Assembly (NCBI RefSeq): GCF_009687865.1
Contig: NZ_BLAE01000009.1
Span: 171,581 to 212,121 of the forward strand
DNA: 40,541 nucleotides
Reading direction: 5' to 3'
Origin: Acrocarpospora macrocephala
GTDB taxonomy: Bacteria; Actinomycetota; Actinomycetes; Streptosporangiales; Streptosporangiaceae
Positions within the stretch are counted from its first letter, which is position 1. Every line of letters begins with the position of its first letter. The notes beneath the pieces were generated by a model. It made no database searches. It was not told where the DNA came from and saw nothing but the letters and a program-made list of their open reading frames with translations. A program made the translations under genes and the position numbers. This document shows, piece after piece, positions 1 to 8,897 of this stretch.

Positions 1-230
1 CCCAACCGCACCCCCGACCGCAACCGCAAAAAGGGCACCTGACCCACACCGGCTTCACCCCAGGCCGGAGCCGCAGCACCCCAGCGACTCAGCGGGCATG
101 GCGCCCTGACCGCGAGAACAGACTGCTCTCGCCCCAGGGATTGCCGCTCATACGCACAGAAGCCCTGGGATCGCTGACCTACGCTCCAGCGGCTGGAGCA
201 TAGAGCACTAACAAGCCCCCATGCCCGTAA

Positions 231-601
231 CGCCGCACAAGCTACCAAGGTGCTCCAATGGCCGGACCGCAATAGTCCGGCCATCTTTGGCACCGCCGAC
301 GGCGAGAGCAGCCCGCGCGGTGAGCGGGATGAGATCGAGGAGGGCCCAGAGCTTCGAATGCTGGACCTCGTGGGACAGCAGCGAGGCCAGCATCCAGCCG
401 TTCGGCGGGAGCGAGCCCGCGAAGGCGCCGAAGGCATAGCGTGACGTGGCACTCGTCGGCCTGCCTGCCGGGCGGGACAAGGGGACGAACGTGGTCACTC
501 CCCCGAGCACCTCCTCGGCGTACCACGGATGGTGGTCCTTCAGGACGTCACCGGTGCCGATAGACGCCGCACAAGCCACCAAGCTGCTCCAATGGCCGGG
601 C
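231..601. repeat. Imperfect direct repeat bracketing the HExxH fragment
   Basis: A segment of about 37 bp starting CGCCGCACAAGC at 231-267 recurs at 565-601 with about three mismatches. A shorter similar segment (GGCACCGCCGACGGCGAG and GGCGCCGGGACGGCGAG) follows each copy. The two copies fall in different reading frames relative to the HExxH fragment between them, so at least one frameshift or rearrangement has occurred. The rest of 1-694 shows no convincing gene. A small hairpin CTCCAG-CGG-CTGGAG lies at about 185-199. Confidence 0.6.
319..543 (-). pseudogene. Fragment of HExxH-type peptide-modification protein
   Basis: The minus-strand reading frame open from about 708 to 208 contains a block that looks like the TIGR04267-type HExxH proteins associated with FxsA-like (FXSXX-COOH) peptide maturation. 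Upstream residues include HHPWYAEEVLGG. A short hydrophobic stretch then leads to LLSHEVQHSKLWALLDLIPL, with the HEVQH metal-binding motif at about 358-372. Family members are several hundred residues long; here only about 75 residues are recognisable. The frame begins inside the 3' end of the response-regulator gene and has no start of its own. No FxsA-like precursor or radical SAM gene is visible. I read it as a decayed remnant. The family assignment rests on this one motif block and is from memory. Confidence 0.45.
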
Positions 602-694
602 CGTAGCGGTTCCGCCATTGGCGCCGGGACGGCGAGGGCCAGCACGGACATAACCGGCGCCGGATAACGGCGAGTAGCCCCCAGCAGACCCCCG

Positions 695-1324
695 TTAGGC
701 CAGGCCATGTCGTACCGCGTAGAGCGCGGCCTGGGTTCTGTCTTGGACGCCGAGTTTCATCAGGACGTTGGAGACGTGGGTTTTGACGGTCTTCTCGGCG
801 ACGAGGAGTTCGCGGGCGATCTCGCGGTTGGAGCGGCCTGCGGCGATGAGAGTGAGAACCTCCCGTTCGCGTTCGGTCAGCAGGATCGGTGTAGTGGCGG
901 GATTGGGGCCGTCGAGCATGGCGTCGGCGGCTTCGGGGGCTAGGAGGACCTGGCCGCCGTGGACGGCGCGGATGGCGCTGATCAGGGCGGCGGGGTCTAC
1001 GTCTTTGTAGAGGAAGCCAGCGGCTCCGGCGCGCATGGCGGGGGCGACGTCGGCGCGGTCGCTGACCGAGGTGAGGATGATCGCGCGGACTTTCAGGTCC
1101 CTGGCGGCCAGCTCGGTCAGCGCGCCGAGACCGCTCAGGCCGGGCATCTTCAGGTCGAGCAGGAGCACGTCGGGATCGAGCGAAGCGGCTAGGGCCACCG
1201 CCTCGGCGCCGTCCGCGGCTTCGCCGACCACCTCGATGTCGCCCTGAACCTCCAGGAACGTGCGCAGTCCCTGGCGCACGATCGGATGGTCGTCGGCGAT
1301 CAGCACGCGGATGGGTTCGCTCAT
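695..1324 (-). CDS. NarL/LuxR-family response regulator
   Basis: A 209-residue DNA-binding response regulator, the output partner of the kinase immediately upstream. The receiver domain has the acidic pair D11-D12, phospho-acceptor D57 in LLLDLKMP, and conserved K107 in FLYKD. A LuxR-type helix-turn-helix follows, from the [15 protein letters not shown] motif at about residue 146 through [14 protein letters not shown]. An upstream in-frame start at 1390 exists, but I chose the ATG at 1324. It lies in an ATGA overlap with the kinase stop and begins directly with the receiver fold ([14 protein letters not shown]). The pair is co-transcribed and translationally coupled. Target genes cannot be deduced. 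Confidence 0.93.
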   Translation of the reverse strand: MSEPIRVLIADDHPIVRQGLRTFLEVQGDIEVVGEAADGAEAVALAASLDPDVLLLDLKMPGLSGLGALTELAARDLKVRAIILTSVSDRADVAPAMRAGAAGFLYKDVDPAALISAIRAVHGGQVLLAPEAADAMLDGPNPATTPILLTEREREVLTLIAAGRSNREIARELLVAEKTVKTHVSNVLMKLGVQDRTQAALYAVRHGLA

Positions 1325-2460
1325 ATCGGGACCACCAAACGCACCGCCGTACCGCCCTGGGGGTTCGGGGTGATGTCGAGGGAGCCGCACGCGGATTCGG
1401 CGCGGTCCCGCATGGAGGCGAGACCGAGGCCGCGGGATTCGGCGTCGACCAGGTCGAAGCCCTTGCCGTCGTCGGCGATCTCCAGGGTGAGCCGGGAGCC
1501 GGCTTGGGCCAGCGTGACGGTGATCACGCAGGATTCGGCGTGGCGGAGCGCGTTGTGCAGGGCCTCTTGGGCGACCCGGAGCACGGCGACCTCGGCCGCC
1601 GGGGGCAGATCGCCCGGAGGTTCGCCCTCCAGCGTGAACGAGAGCTCCACCGGATGCAGCCGATCCAGCAACGCGACATGTTTGCGCAGGGTCTCCACCA
1701 GGCCGTGCCGATCCAGTTCGGCGGGCCGCAGCTCCACGATGACGGTCCTGAGTTCGGCGAGCGCCTCCCCGGCCAGGCGCTGCACCTGGTCGAGCTCCCG
1801 CGCCGCCCTGGCCGGATCGGAGGCCAGCAGCGCGGCGGCCGCCCGCGCGGTCAGCCGCAGCGAGAACAGCTTCTGGGTGACGGCGTCGTGCAACTCCCTG
1901 GCCATCCGGGTGCGTTCCTCGATGACGGTGAGCTCGCGACTCCGCTCATACAACCGGGCGTTGATCAGAGCGATCGCGGCATGCGCGGCGAACAGCGTGA
2001 GCAGCTCCTCGTCGGCTGTGGTGAACCCGCCCGGGGTGCGCTTGTTGGCGAGAAAGATGATGCCGAGCACCTGATCCCCGTCCAGGATCGGCACCCCGAG
2101 AAAGTCCTTCAGCACCGGATGCGCCTTCGGCCACCACTCGAAGCGCGGATCTCGCCGCAGATCGGGCAACCGCACCGGAGCTCCCTCGCGGAGCATCGCC
2201 CCGAGCATGCCGTGCTGCCGGGGCGTCGGCCCGATGGCCTCCCACTGCTCATCGGAGATGCCCTCGGCGACGAACTGCGCGAACGCCCCCTGATCGTCGG
2301 GCACCCCCAGCGCCGCATATCGCGCGTCCAGCAGCCGGCTGGCCGACCGGACGATCACCTGAAGCACCTCCCGGGCCGACAGATGCCGGGTCACCGCGAG
2401 CACGGCCGAACTCACGGCATGCAACACCGCGTCCCGCTCACCCGAATCCACAACCGCCAC
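1321..2460 (-). CDS. GAF-domain sensor histidine kinase (HisKA_3 type)
   Basis: A 379-residue cytoplasmic sensor kinase. An N-terminal GAF-like domain (about residues 25-172, with [10 protein letters not shown] and [20 protein letters not shown]) is followed by a HisKA_3 dimerisation helix with the phosphorylated histidine H191 in [18 protein letters not shown]. The HATPase domain has an N box (HNALRHAES), a G1 box (DDGKGFD) and a G2 box ([12 protein letters not shown]). No membrane segments are seen, so it should sense an intracellular ligand or redox state. The start is GTG with GGGTGA upstream. The stop overlaps the regulator start by 4 bp. The architecture resembles NarX/DegS-like and DevS-like kinases, but the signal is unknown. 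Confidence 0.92.
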   Translation of the reverse strand: MAVVDSGERDAVLHAVSSAVLAVTRHLSAREVLQVIVRSASRLLDARYAALGVPDDQGAFAQFVAEGISDEQWEAIGPTPRQHGMLGAMLREGAPVRLPDLRRDPRFEWWPKAHPVLKDFLGVPILDGDQVLGIIFLANKRTPGGFTTADEELLTLFAAHAAIALINARLYERSRELTVIEERTRMARELHDAVTQKLFSLRLTARAAAALLASDPARAARELDQVQRLAGEALAELRTVIVELRPAELDRHGLVETLRKHVALLDRLHPVELSFTLEGEPPGDLPPAAEVAVLRVAQEALHNALRHAESCVITVTLAQAGSRLTLEIADDGKGFDLVDAESRGLGLASMRDRAESACGSLDITPNPQGGTAVRLVVPI

Positions 2461-2604
2461 GACTTCACCCTAGGCCGCCCCACCGACATTCTGTTCGGCC
2501 CGATGGCCTAGGCCGATGAGCCCGCCCCCGGCGGACCTTCCGCCCGATGTGGACAAGCCCCCGCATTCCTAGCGTGAGAAGCCCACCAACGGAGAGGTCT
2601 GCAC

Positions 2605-3267
2605 ATGAAGCACGCACTGATCACCGGCGCGTCCCGCGGGCTCGGCCTCGCACTCGCCCAGGCGCTGGCCGCCGACGGCTGGTCGCTCACGCTGACCGCC
2701 CGCGGCACGGCCGATCTGCACGCCGCCGCCACCGAGCTGGGCGCGACCGCCATCCCCGGCGATGTCACGGATCCGGAGCATCGGGAGCGATTGGCGCAAG
2801 CCGTACCGGAACTGGATCTGCTGGTGAACAACGCCAGCGGGCTCGGGCCTGTGCCGTTGCCGGCGCTCGCCGAGCTTCCGGTGGACGGGCTGCGCGCGCT
2901 GCTGGAGTCGAACGTGCTGGCGCCGCTGGGGTTGATCCAGGCCACGCTGCCCGCGCTGCGGAAACGGCAGGGCGCGATCATCAACATCTCCTCGGACGCG
3001 GCTGTCGAGGCGTACGAGGGCTGGGGTGGTTACGGCGCGACGAAGGCGGCGCTAGAGCAGCTGTCGCACGTGCTGGCCGCCGAGGAGCCGGAGGTCGCGG
3101 TCTGGTGGGTGGATCCGGGCGAGATGCGGACCCGGATGCTCGCCGACGCGATCGGCGCGGACGAGGCGGCGCAGGCGGACCCGCCGGACGTGGTCGCGCC
3201 CGCGCTGCTCAGCCTGCTCGCCCGGCGGCCGGACAGCGGCCGGTTCACCCGGGGAGAGCTGGCATGA
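2605..3267 (+). CDS. SDR-family NAD(P)-dependent oxidoreductase
   Basis: A 220-residue short-chain dehydrogenase/reductase with a complete Rossmann core. It has the nucleotide-binding motif TGASRGLG (residues 7-14), NNAS at 75-78, a catalytic serine in NISSD (129-130) and YxxxK at Y143/K147 in GGYGATKAAL. The Shine-Dalgarno sequence GGAGAGG lies 7 nt before the ATG. Its stop overlaps the ATG of the QueA-like gene (ATGA), so the two are translationally coupled and probably act on related substrates. The substrate is not evident. The protein is somewhat short for the family (usually 240-260 residues), with a trimmed C-terminus. Confidence 0.88.
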   Translation: MKHALITGASRGLGLALAQALAADGWSLTLTARGTADLHAAATELGATAIPGDVTDPEHRERLAQAVPELDLLVNNASGLGPVPLPALAELPVDGLRALLESNVLAPLGLIQATLPALRKRQGAIINISSDAAVEAYEGWGGYGATKAALEQLSHVLAAEEPEVAVWWVDPGEMRTRMLADAIGADEAAQADPPDVVAPALLSLLARRPDSGRFTRGELA

Positions 3268-4262
3268 GCCTCGATTTCGCACTCCCGCCGATCCGGGAGG
3301 CGCACGAACCGCCGGAGGCGCGCGGCCTGGCCAGGGACGCGGTCCGCCTGATGGTCTCCCGCCGGGACACCGGCGAGATCACCCACCACAAGTTCACCGA
3401 CCTGCCGTCGGTCCTCGGCCCTGGCGACCTGCTGGTGGTCAACAACTCCGCGACGCTTCCGGCCGCGGTCCGGCTGGACCGGCTGGCCGTGCACTTCTCG
3501 ACCGAACTCCCGTCCGGCGAGTGGCTGGTGGAACTGCGCCGCCGTACGCCTACCGCCACCGAACCCTACGCGGGCGGCGCGCCCGGCGAGTGGCTGCCGC
3601 TGCCCGGCCGGGCCACCCTGCGCCTGATCGCCCCCGAGACGCCCCGCCTGTGGCGCGCCCGCCTGGACCGCGACGTGCCCGCCTACCTGGGCAGGTACGG
3701 TACCCCGATCCGCTACTCCTACGTCGAGCGGGACTGGCCGCTGGAGAACTACCAGACCGTGTTCGCGGTCGAGCCGGGCAGCGCCGAGATGCCGAGCGCG
3801 GGCCGCCCGTTCACCACGGCGCTGGTCACCGAGCTCGTGGCCCGGGGGGTCGCGGTGACACCGATCACGCTGCACACCGGCGTGGCCTCACCGGAGAAGG
3901 ACGAACCCCCGTATGCCGAGCGATTCTCCGTCCCCGAGCACACGGCTCGCCTGGTCAACATGGCCCGCGCGTCGAGCGGCCGGGTGATCGCGGTCGGCAC
4001 CACGGTGGTCCGCGCCCTGGAGACGGCGGCCCTGGACGGGCCGGTCAGGGCGGTTTCCGGATGGACGTCCCACATCGTGACGCCCACCGAGGGCGTACGC
4101 GCGGTGGATGGCCTGATCACCGGCCTGCACGAACCACGCAGCAGCCATCTGATGATGCTCTCCGCGGTCGCCGGAGCCGAGCTGGTCGCCCGTTCCTACG
4201 CCGAAGCGCTGGCCGAGGAGTACCTGTGGCACGAGTTCGGGGACACCCACCTGCTGCTCTAG
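3264..4262 (+). CDS. QueA-like S-adenosylmethionine:tRNA ribosyltransferase-isomerase homologue
   Basis: A 332-residue QueA-family protein. True QueA transfers the ribosyl group of SAM to 7-aminomethyl-7-deazaguanine in tRNA during queuosine synthesis. The fold is clear from LLVVNNSATLPAA, ENYQTVFAVEPGSAEMPSAG, GRVIAVGTTVVRALETA and GLHEPRSSHLMMLSAVAG. Several motifs are altered: the usual TAGLHFT is SAGRPFT here, and the usual TLHVGxGTFxPV is TLHTGVASPEKDEPPY. No other queuosine genes are near. The start is ATG 3264, preceded by GGGAGAG and overlapping the SDR stop. A longer upstream frame shares the phase but is a shadow of the SDR gene. The activity may have diverged from tRNA modification. 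Confidence 0.82.
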   Translation: MSLDFALPPIREAHEPPEARGLARDAVRLMVSRRDTGEITHHKFTDLPSVLGPGDLLVVNNSATLPAAVRLDRLAVHFSTELPSGEWLVELRRRTPTATEPYAGGAPGEWLPLPGRATLRLIAPETPRLWRARLDRDVPAYLGRYGTPIRYSYVERDWPLENYQTVFAVEPGSAEMPSAGRPFTTALVTELVARGVAVTPITLHTGVASPEKDEPPYAERFSVPEHTARLVNMARASSGRVIAVGTTVVRALETAALDGPVRAVSGWTSHIVTPTEGVRAVDGLITGLHEPRSSHLMMLSAVAGAELVARSYAEALAEEYLWHEFGDTHLLL

Positions 4263-4412
4263 CCGGTGACAAGAACGCTCCAAGTGTTCTCCGGGAAGAT
4301 ACCGGGAGAAAGCAAAAGTTCTTTACTCATTGCGCCAAAAACTGGTAAAAGTCTTTCCGGTTCATTTTTGGGGCGTTCCTAGCTGCCCCTTCGTCCTCCT
4401 GGAGACATCCTC

Positions 4413-4949
4413 ATGCCTCACCCGATCGTCAAGATCGCCAGTTTCGCGCTGGCTCCACTCGTGGGCGCGACCCTGTTCGCGACCGCGCCGGCCGCCGCGA
4501 AGGCCGACGACCCGTTCTCGGTCTTCAAGATCTCGAACGTGAAGTACACCAAGAAGGTCAAGACCGGTGGCTGGGTCAAGTACTCGTTCACGGCCACCAA
4601 CACCGGTCCGCACGCCGCCGACTACTACTGGATCGGCGGCACCCTGCCCAAGAGCGTCGACACCAAGAAGAAGCTGTACTGGAGCGGTCCGAAGGGCACC
4701 CAGTGTGACTGGGCCGGGCGCGAGTTCTGGTGCTGGACGCCGCACATCCTTGAGGTGGACGAGAGCGACCGGCTCTCCGTGCAGTTCAAGCTGAAGAAGA
4801 ACGCCCGCGGCTGGCAGTACGGCGAGGTCGGCGCCATCGCGTACGACGTGCCGACCGGCGCCGGGGACCTGGACCGGCAGGCTCTGAAGGAGCTCGGCCT
4901 CAAGGGCTGGATCTACACCAAGAAGGTCCGCACCCTGGCCGTCAAGTAA
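4413..4949 (+). CDS. Small secreted protein of unknown function
   Basis: A 178-residue protein with an N-terminal signal peptide: a hydrophobic core ASFALAPLVGATLFATAPAA and likely cleavage after AKA, near residue 32. The mature part looks like a single beta-sandwich domain (YSFTATNTGPHAADYYWIGG), reminiscent of DUF11-type 'NTGP' repeats. It has two cysteines (CDWAGREFWCW) that could pair, and many lysines. RBS GGAGAC lies 8 nt before the ATG. An unusually A/T-rich stretch at 4290-4380 precedes it and probably holds its promoter. It stands alone, ends at a strong hairpin, and is convergent with the ABC genes. I do not recognise a precise family. Confidence 0.7.
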   Translation: MPHPIVKIASFALAPLVGATLFATAPAAAKADDPFSVFKISNVKYTKKVKTGGWVKYSFTATNTGPHAADYYWIGGTLPKSVDTKKKLYWSGPKGTQCDWAGREFWCWTPHILEVDESDRLSVQFKLKKNARGWQYGEVGAIAYDVPTGAGDLDRQALKELGLKGWIYTKKVRTLAVK

Positions 4950-4957
4950 GTCCCCAA

Positions 4958-4986
4958 GTCGCCCGCCCAGGCACCGGGCGGGCGAC
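4958..4986. terminator. Bidirectional hairpin between convergent genes
   Basis: A perfect 11-bp inverted repeat (GTCGCCCGCCC at 4958-4968 and its complement at 4976-4986) with a 7-nt loop lies between the secreted-protein stop (4949) and the ABC permease stop (4996). It has no T-run, as is common for actinobacterial terminators. Confidence 0.75.
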
Positions 4987-4995
4987 TCACCCGCC

Positions 4996-6039
4996 TTATA
5001 CGTCGTCCCAGCGGAACAGGAACACCGCGATCAAGCCGATGACCAGGCCGAATCCCAGGATGATGCCGAGTTCCGGCAGGATGCTGGCCGGGCCCTGGCC
5101 GCGGACCATGACGTCCAGCATGCCCTCGTTCAGATGCTTCATCGGGAAGATGTTGGAGAGCGACTGCAGCCAGCCCGGCGCGCTGTCCAGCGGGAAGAAC
5201 GTGCCGGACAGGAACGCCATCGGCAACACGATCAGGTTGGCGATCCCGGCCGCCGCCTCCGATGTCTTGGCCAGACCGCCCGCCACCATCCCGATCGCCA
5301 TGAACACCAGCGTCCCGGCGACGACCACCGGCACGCACATCCACCAATAATCCGACAGCTGTAGCCCGAACATCGGCAGGCTGGCCACCCCCAGGAAGAT
5401 CGCCGTCTGCACCAGCGCGATCCCGACGCTCGCCCCGACCCGGGCCGACACCACGGTGGCGGTGCTGACCGGAGCCAGCCGCAACCGGCGCAGGATCTTC
5501 TTCTGCCGCCAGGTCACCAGCGTCATGGCCGCGCCGAACGTGGCGCCCATCGAGATAGCCCAGCTGAGCAGTCCCGGCGTGATGTACTGGATGGCTTTGA
5601 GGGACTTGTCCTCGACCTGTTCGGCGGCCAGCGTGAACCGCTGCGGCACCCCGGCGGCGTTGGCCTGCCCGACCAGCTGGCCGAACACGCCCCGGACGGT
5701 GCCCGCCCTGACCTGGTCGGCGGCGGTGTAGAAAAGCTGATAGCGGTCACCCTGCTGCCGTACCACCGCGACGAAGTCGCCCTGGCGCACCTGCTCCTGC
5801 GCGGCGGCGAGGTCGTTCTGTTTGGTGATCTCCAGGATCTCGCCGAGCCCCGGCGCCTGGTCCAGGATCGCGACCGGACCGACCTGGATGATCTTCGCTT
5901 TGGCGAGGCCCTGGTTGGTGAAGATCGCCCCGAACAGCACCAGGAACATGAGCGGGAACAGGATCGTGAAGAACAGGCTGGACCGGTCGCGGAGGAAGCC
6001 GAGCAGCATGGCGCGGGAGAGCGACCTGAACGGGGTCAC
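4996..6039 (-). CDS. ABC-2 type transporter permease
   Basis: A 347-residue membrane component of an ABC exporter. One TM segment near the N-terminus (SSLFFTILFPLMFLVLFGAIF) is followed by a large extracytoplasmic loop (about residues 45-165). A group of five or so TM helices follows, with the ABC-2 hallmark around AFLSGTFFPLDSAPGWLQSLSNIFPMKHL. The start is GTG 6039, which overlaps the ATPase stop (GTGA). The longer frame upstream is a shadow of the ATPase gene. With the ATPase it forms a DrrAB-like exporter. Its position behind two lipid acyltransferase genes suggests a lipid or lipid-like substrate, but that is inference. Confidence 0.9.
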   Translation of the reverse strand: MTPFRSLSRAMLLGFLRDRSSLFFTILFPLMFLVLFGAIFTNQGLAKAKIIQVGPVAILDQAPGLGEILEITKQNDLAAAQEQVRQGDFVAVVRQQGDRYQLFYTAADQVRAGTVRGVFGQLVGQANAAGVPQRFTLAAEQVEDKSLKAIQYITPGLLSWAISMGATFGAAMTLVTWRQKKILRRLRLAPVSTATVVSARVGASVGIALVQTAIFLGVASLPMFGLQLSDYWWMCVPVVVAGTLVFMAIGMVAGGLAKTSEAAAGIANLIVLPMAFLSGTFFPLDSAPGWLQSLSNIFPMKHLNEGMLDVMVRGQGPASILPELGIILGFGLVIGLIAVFLFRWDDV

Positions 6040-6941
6040 GCGCGGTACTCCCGCCCGGTGAGGTGCAGGAAGACGTCTTCGAGGGTGGCGCCTCTGACCT
6101 GGATGCCGGTCAGCAGGTTGCGGTCGGCCAGCTCCGTCAGGACCGGGGCGGGGGCGCGGGTGGCGATGGTCACCGTCACGCCGTCGTCGGTCACGCTCGC
6201 GTCGGGGCCGGCCACCTCGCGGGCGGCGGGCAGGCTGAGCGTGCCGGTGGCGAGGCTGATGTGGGTGGCGCTGTCGAGGCCGCGCACCAGCGTGGCCGGC
6301 GGCCCGAGTTCGAGGATCTTGCCGTGGTCCATGATGGCCACCCGGTCGCAGAGCGACTCCGCCTCGTCCAGGTAGTGCGTGGTCAGCACGACCGTGCGGC
6401 CCGCGTCGTTGATCGAGCGCAGCAGGTCCCACAGGTTGCGGCGGGCCTGCGGGTCGAGGGAGGCGCTCGGCTCGTCCAGGAACAGCACCTCGGGGTCGTG
6501 CACGAGGGCGCAGGCGATCGACAGGCGCTGCGCCTGTCCGCCGGACAGCTTCTCGGCCGGCGTTCCGGCTTTGTCCGCCATGCCGACGACGGTGAGCATG
6601 TCGTCGGCTTTCTTGGCGGGGATGCCGTACAGGGAGGCGAACGTGCGGATCTGCTCGCGCGCGGTCAGGCGCTCGAAGAACGAGGACGCCTGGAGCTGCA
6701 CCCCGATTCTGGGCAGCAGGCGGGGGTTGCGGGGCCACGGTGACATGCCCAGAACCTCGACGGTGCCGGCGTCGGCCTGGCGCAGCCCTTCGATGATCTC
6801 CAGGGTGGTGGTCTTTCCCGCGCCGTTCGGGCCGAGGATGCCGAAGAACTCACCCTCTTCGACGGAGAACGACACCCCGTCGACGGCATGGACATCGCCA
6901 TACCGTTTCTGGAGGTCCTGAACGATGATTGTTTGCCCCAT
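6036..6941 (-). CDS. ABC transporter ATP-binding protein (DrrA-like)
   Basis: A 301-residue ATPase: Walker A GPNGAGKTT (residues 37-45), signature LSGGQAQR (132-139), Walker B VLFLDEPSASLD (152-163) and the H-loop TTHYLDEAE. A C-terminal domain of about 80 residues follows, typical of drug/antibiotic exporters of the DrrA type, ending LEDVFLHLTGREYRA. It drives the permease encoded immediately downstream, with a 4-bp overlap. The gap to the upstream acyltransferase stop is only 10 nt, so all four minus-strand genes from 8897 to 4996 probably form one operon. Confidence 0.94.
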   Translation of the reverse strand: MGQTIIVQDLQKRYGDVHAVDGVSFSVEEGEFFGILGPNGAGKTTTLEIIEGLRQADAGTVEVLGMSPWPRNPRLLPRIGVQLQASSFFERLTAREQIRTFASLYGIPAKKADDMLTVVGMADKAGTPAEKLSGGQAQRLSIACALVHDPEVLFLDEPSASLDPQARRNLWDLLRSINDAGRTVVLTTHYLDEAESLCDRVAIMDHGKILELGPPATLVRGLDSATHISLATGTLSLPAAREVAGPDASVTDDGVTVTIATRAPAPVLTELADRNLLTGIQVRGATLEDVFLHLTGREYRA

Positions 6942-6951
6942 GTTGCCCAGG

Positions 6952-7866
6952 CTAGGCGATCATCTGTCCCTGGTGTGCTCCTTGCGGTGTTCCGCTCAAT
7001 CCGGTACGGACCTGCGCTTCCGCGACCGACGCCAGCGCCTTCCTGGCCTCGTGCGGGCGCCCGGAAGGCGACAGCCGTACGGGCGGAAAGAGGGTCACGG
7101 TCACGGTGAGGTTCTTGGTCATGGTCACCCGCAGGATCGAGCCGATCAGCGTGTCGCCGCCGACGTAACACGGGCGGGCGGAGGTGACGTTCTTCTCGCG
7201 ATAGTGGATGGTGGCCGGGCGCACGGCGGCCTCCACGTCCAGAGCGGCCTGGAACACAGCCGGACGAAACGGCCCCATCTCCCCGCCGCACCAGGTGGTG
7301 CCCTCCGGAAAGGCGACCACGGTGTCGCCCGCGCGCAACGCCCCCGCCACCCCTTCGACCGCCTTCGGCAGCTCCAACAGCCGATCACGGTGGATGAACA
7401 GCACACCCGCACCTCGCGCCAGCGTGCGGATCAGCGGCCATTCCCCGACTTCGCTCTTCGCCAGCGGCCGGCACGGGAGGGTCGCCGCCATGACCAGGGG
7501 ATCCAGCCACGAAATATGATTGGCGACCAGCAAGGTCCCGCTTCCGTTTTCGTCTGGTACGGCCCGCAGCACCGGCGCCCCACCGAGAAACGCGAACCCC
7601 TTGCTCGCCAGCACCCGCACCCCGAGCGCCCGCAGCAGCAGCCGCGCCCAGCGTTGAGTGATCTTCGCGCGGGCGTCCGGGCTGAACCGGCGCGTGAGCA
7701 CCGCGATCGGGACGCCGCCGAGCAGCACCGCCGCCGCGCCCGCGATCCTGCCCACCCTGCGCAGCGGCGAGGCCACCGCCAGGGCCGGGTTGACGCACGT
7801 GGACGGCTGGCACGGGGCCAGCGGCTGCCACGGGGTGACCGAAGGGGGGATGAAGGTGACGGTCAT
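6952..7866 (-). CDS. PlsC-family 1-acyl-glycerol-3-phosphate/lyso-lipid acyltransferase (OlsA-like)
   Basis: A 304-residue membrane-associated acyltransferase. The catalytic HX4D box is NHISWLD (H117, D122) and the acceptor-binding box is FPEGTT at 186-191. A hydrophobic N-terminal helix (AGAAAVLLGGVPIAVL, about 42-57) anchors it. The start ATG 7866 lies in an ATGA overlap with the upstream GNAT gene. The longer upstream frame is a shadow of that gene. A PlsC protein coupled to an OlsB-like N-acyltransferase is the known arrangement for ornithine-lipid synthesis, where OlsA adds the second acyl chain to lyso-ornithine lipid. A phosphatidic-acid role remains possible. Confidence 0.88.
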   Translation of the reverse strand: MTVTFIPPSVTPWQPLAPCQPSTCVNPALAVASPLRRVGRIAGAAAVLLGGVPIAVLTRRFSPDARAKITQRWARLLLRALGVRVLASKGFAFLGGAPVLRAVPDENGSGTLLVANHISWLDPLVMAATLPCRPLAKSEVGEWPLIRTLARGAGVLFIHRDRLLELPKAVEGVAGALRAGDTVVAFPEGTTWCGGEMGPFRPAVFQAALDVEAAVRPATIHYREKNVTSARPCYVGGDTLIGSILRVTMTKNLTVTVTLFPPVRLSPSGRPHEARKALASVAEAQVRTGLSGTPQGAHQGQMIA

Positions 7867-8897
7867 GGCTCGCCCAGGAAGTGCCGAAGGTAACGGGTGT
7901 CCACATTCGCGAGCGAGAGCAGCACGAAGAAGTCGGCCGTGCCGAAGTCGGCGTCGTGCGCCGGCGCCCCGCACACCCAGCCGCCGAGGCGCAGATACCC
8001 GCGCAGCAGCGACGGCATCACGAACCGCTCCGGAGCGCTCCCACCCGACCAGGGGTTGTGCGGCACGACGCGGTATTCGTCCGGCCCGAGCTCGATCCGC
8101 TCCACGACTCCGGCCGCCGCGGCGCCCCGGTCGTTCAGCGGCACCGAGCAGCATCCGGCCAGCCAGGAGTACCCGCCGCCGACCATGTAGTGGGCGATCC
8201 CCGCCCACATCAACGCCAGCACCGCACCGGCCCGATGATCCTGGTGTACGCAGGTGCGCCCCACCTCCACCAGCCCGCTCCGGATGGCCGCCAGCTTTCC
8301 GAGATCGAACCAGCTGTCGGAGTAGAGCCGCTCGACCCGGCCCGGGGGAAGCAGGCGATAGGTCCCCACGACCTCGGTCCCGCTGCGAACCAGCAGATGA
8401 TCGCAATAGGCGTCGAACCTATCCACATCCAGGCCCGAGACCGGCGAGTCCAGCCGCGCCCCCATCTCCTCCGCGAAGACCTGGTAGCGCAGCCGCTGCG
8501 CCGCCTGCACATCGGCCGCGGTCTTCGCCAGGCTCACGGTGTAACGCCCCCGCGCATCCGCGAGATCGATGGTCATCTCCTTCGACGCCCGCGTCGCCAT
8601 GACCACCGCCGGCCCCACCCGCCCACTCTTCGACGAACTCACGGGCACCTCCACCATCGTGCTCCTCCGCGATTCCACTCTCCGGACGCCGTCTTGATCC
8701 ACTCGTACATCCATCGCCGTAGGCGCCGAGCCACCCAGGGACACCTGCGCGTCCAACCGCGTGGCCATCAGCCCAGTCACGGCCGCCTCAACCTGCTCAT
8801 CCGGCGGTCCAGCCATGGGCATCGTGATCGTTTGATCCACCGGCCCGCTGGTCAGTGGTGAGTTGTTTTGCATGGAGCCATGACGACATGCGGACAT
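7863..8897 (-). CDS. OlsB-like GNAT acyltransferase (hemolysin/Acetyltransf_5 family)
   Basis: The conserved GNAT core of about 230 residues begins near YTVSLAKTAADVQAAQRLRYQVFAEEMG. It includes DRFDAYCDHLLVR, TYRLLPP, EVGRTCVHQDHRAG and the PSLLRGYLRLGGWVCGAPAHDADFGTADFF region (the last in short pieces along the C-terminal third). This is the Acetyltransf_5 family that includes OlsB, which N-acylates ornithine to lyso-ornithine lipid. About 110 residues precede the core. The most upstream start, ATG 8897, has AGGAG 11 nt upstream, but a start nearer the core (for example MATRASKEM) is possible. It overlaps the PlsC gene by 4 bp and diverges from serB. Confidence 0.82.
   Translation of the reverse strand: MSACRHGSMQNNSPLTSGPVDQTITMPMAGPPDEQVEAAVTGLMATRLDAQVSLGGSAPTAMDVRVDQDGVRRVESRRSTMVEVPVSSSKSGRVGPAVVMATRASKEMTIDLADARGRYTVSLAKTAADVQAAQRLRYQVFAEEMGARLDSPVSGLDVDRFDAYCDHLLVRSGTEVVGTYRLLPPGRVERLYSDSWFDLGKLAAIRSGLVEVGRTCVHQDHRAGAVLALMWAGIAHYMVGGGYSWLAGCCSVPLNDRGAAAAGVVERIELGPDEYRVVPHNPWSGGSAPERFVMPSLLRGYLRLGGWVCGAPAHDADFGTADFFVLLSLANVDTRYLRHFLGEP

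Noticed and set aside
1-42. Frame ending PNRTPDRNRKKGT then TGA at the left edge
   Set aside because: Thirteen codons are too few to decide that a gene ends here.
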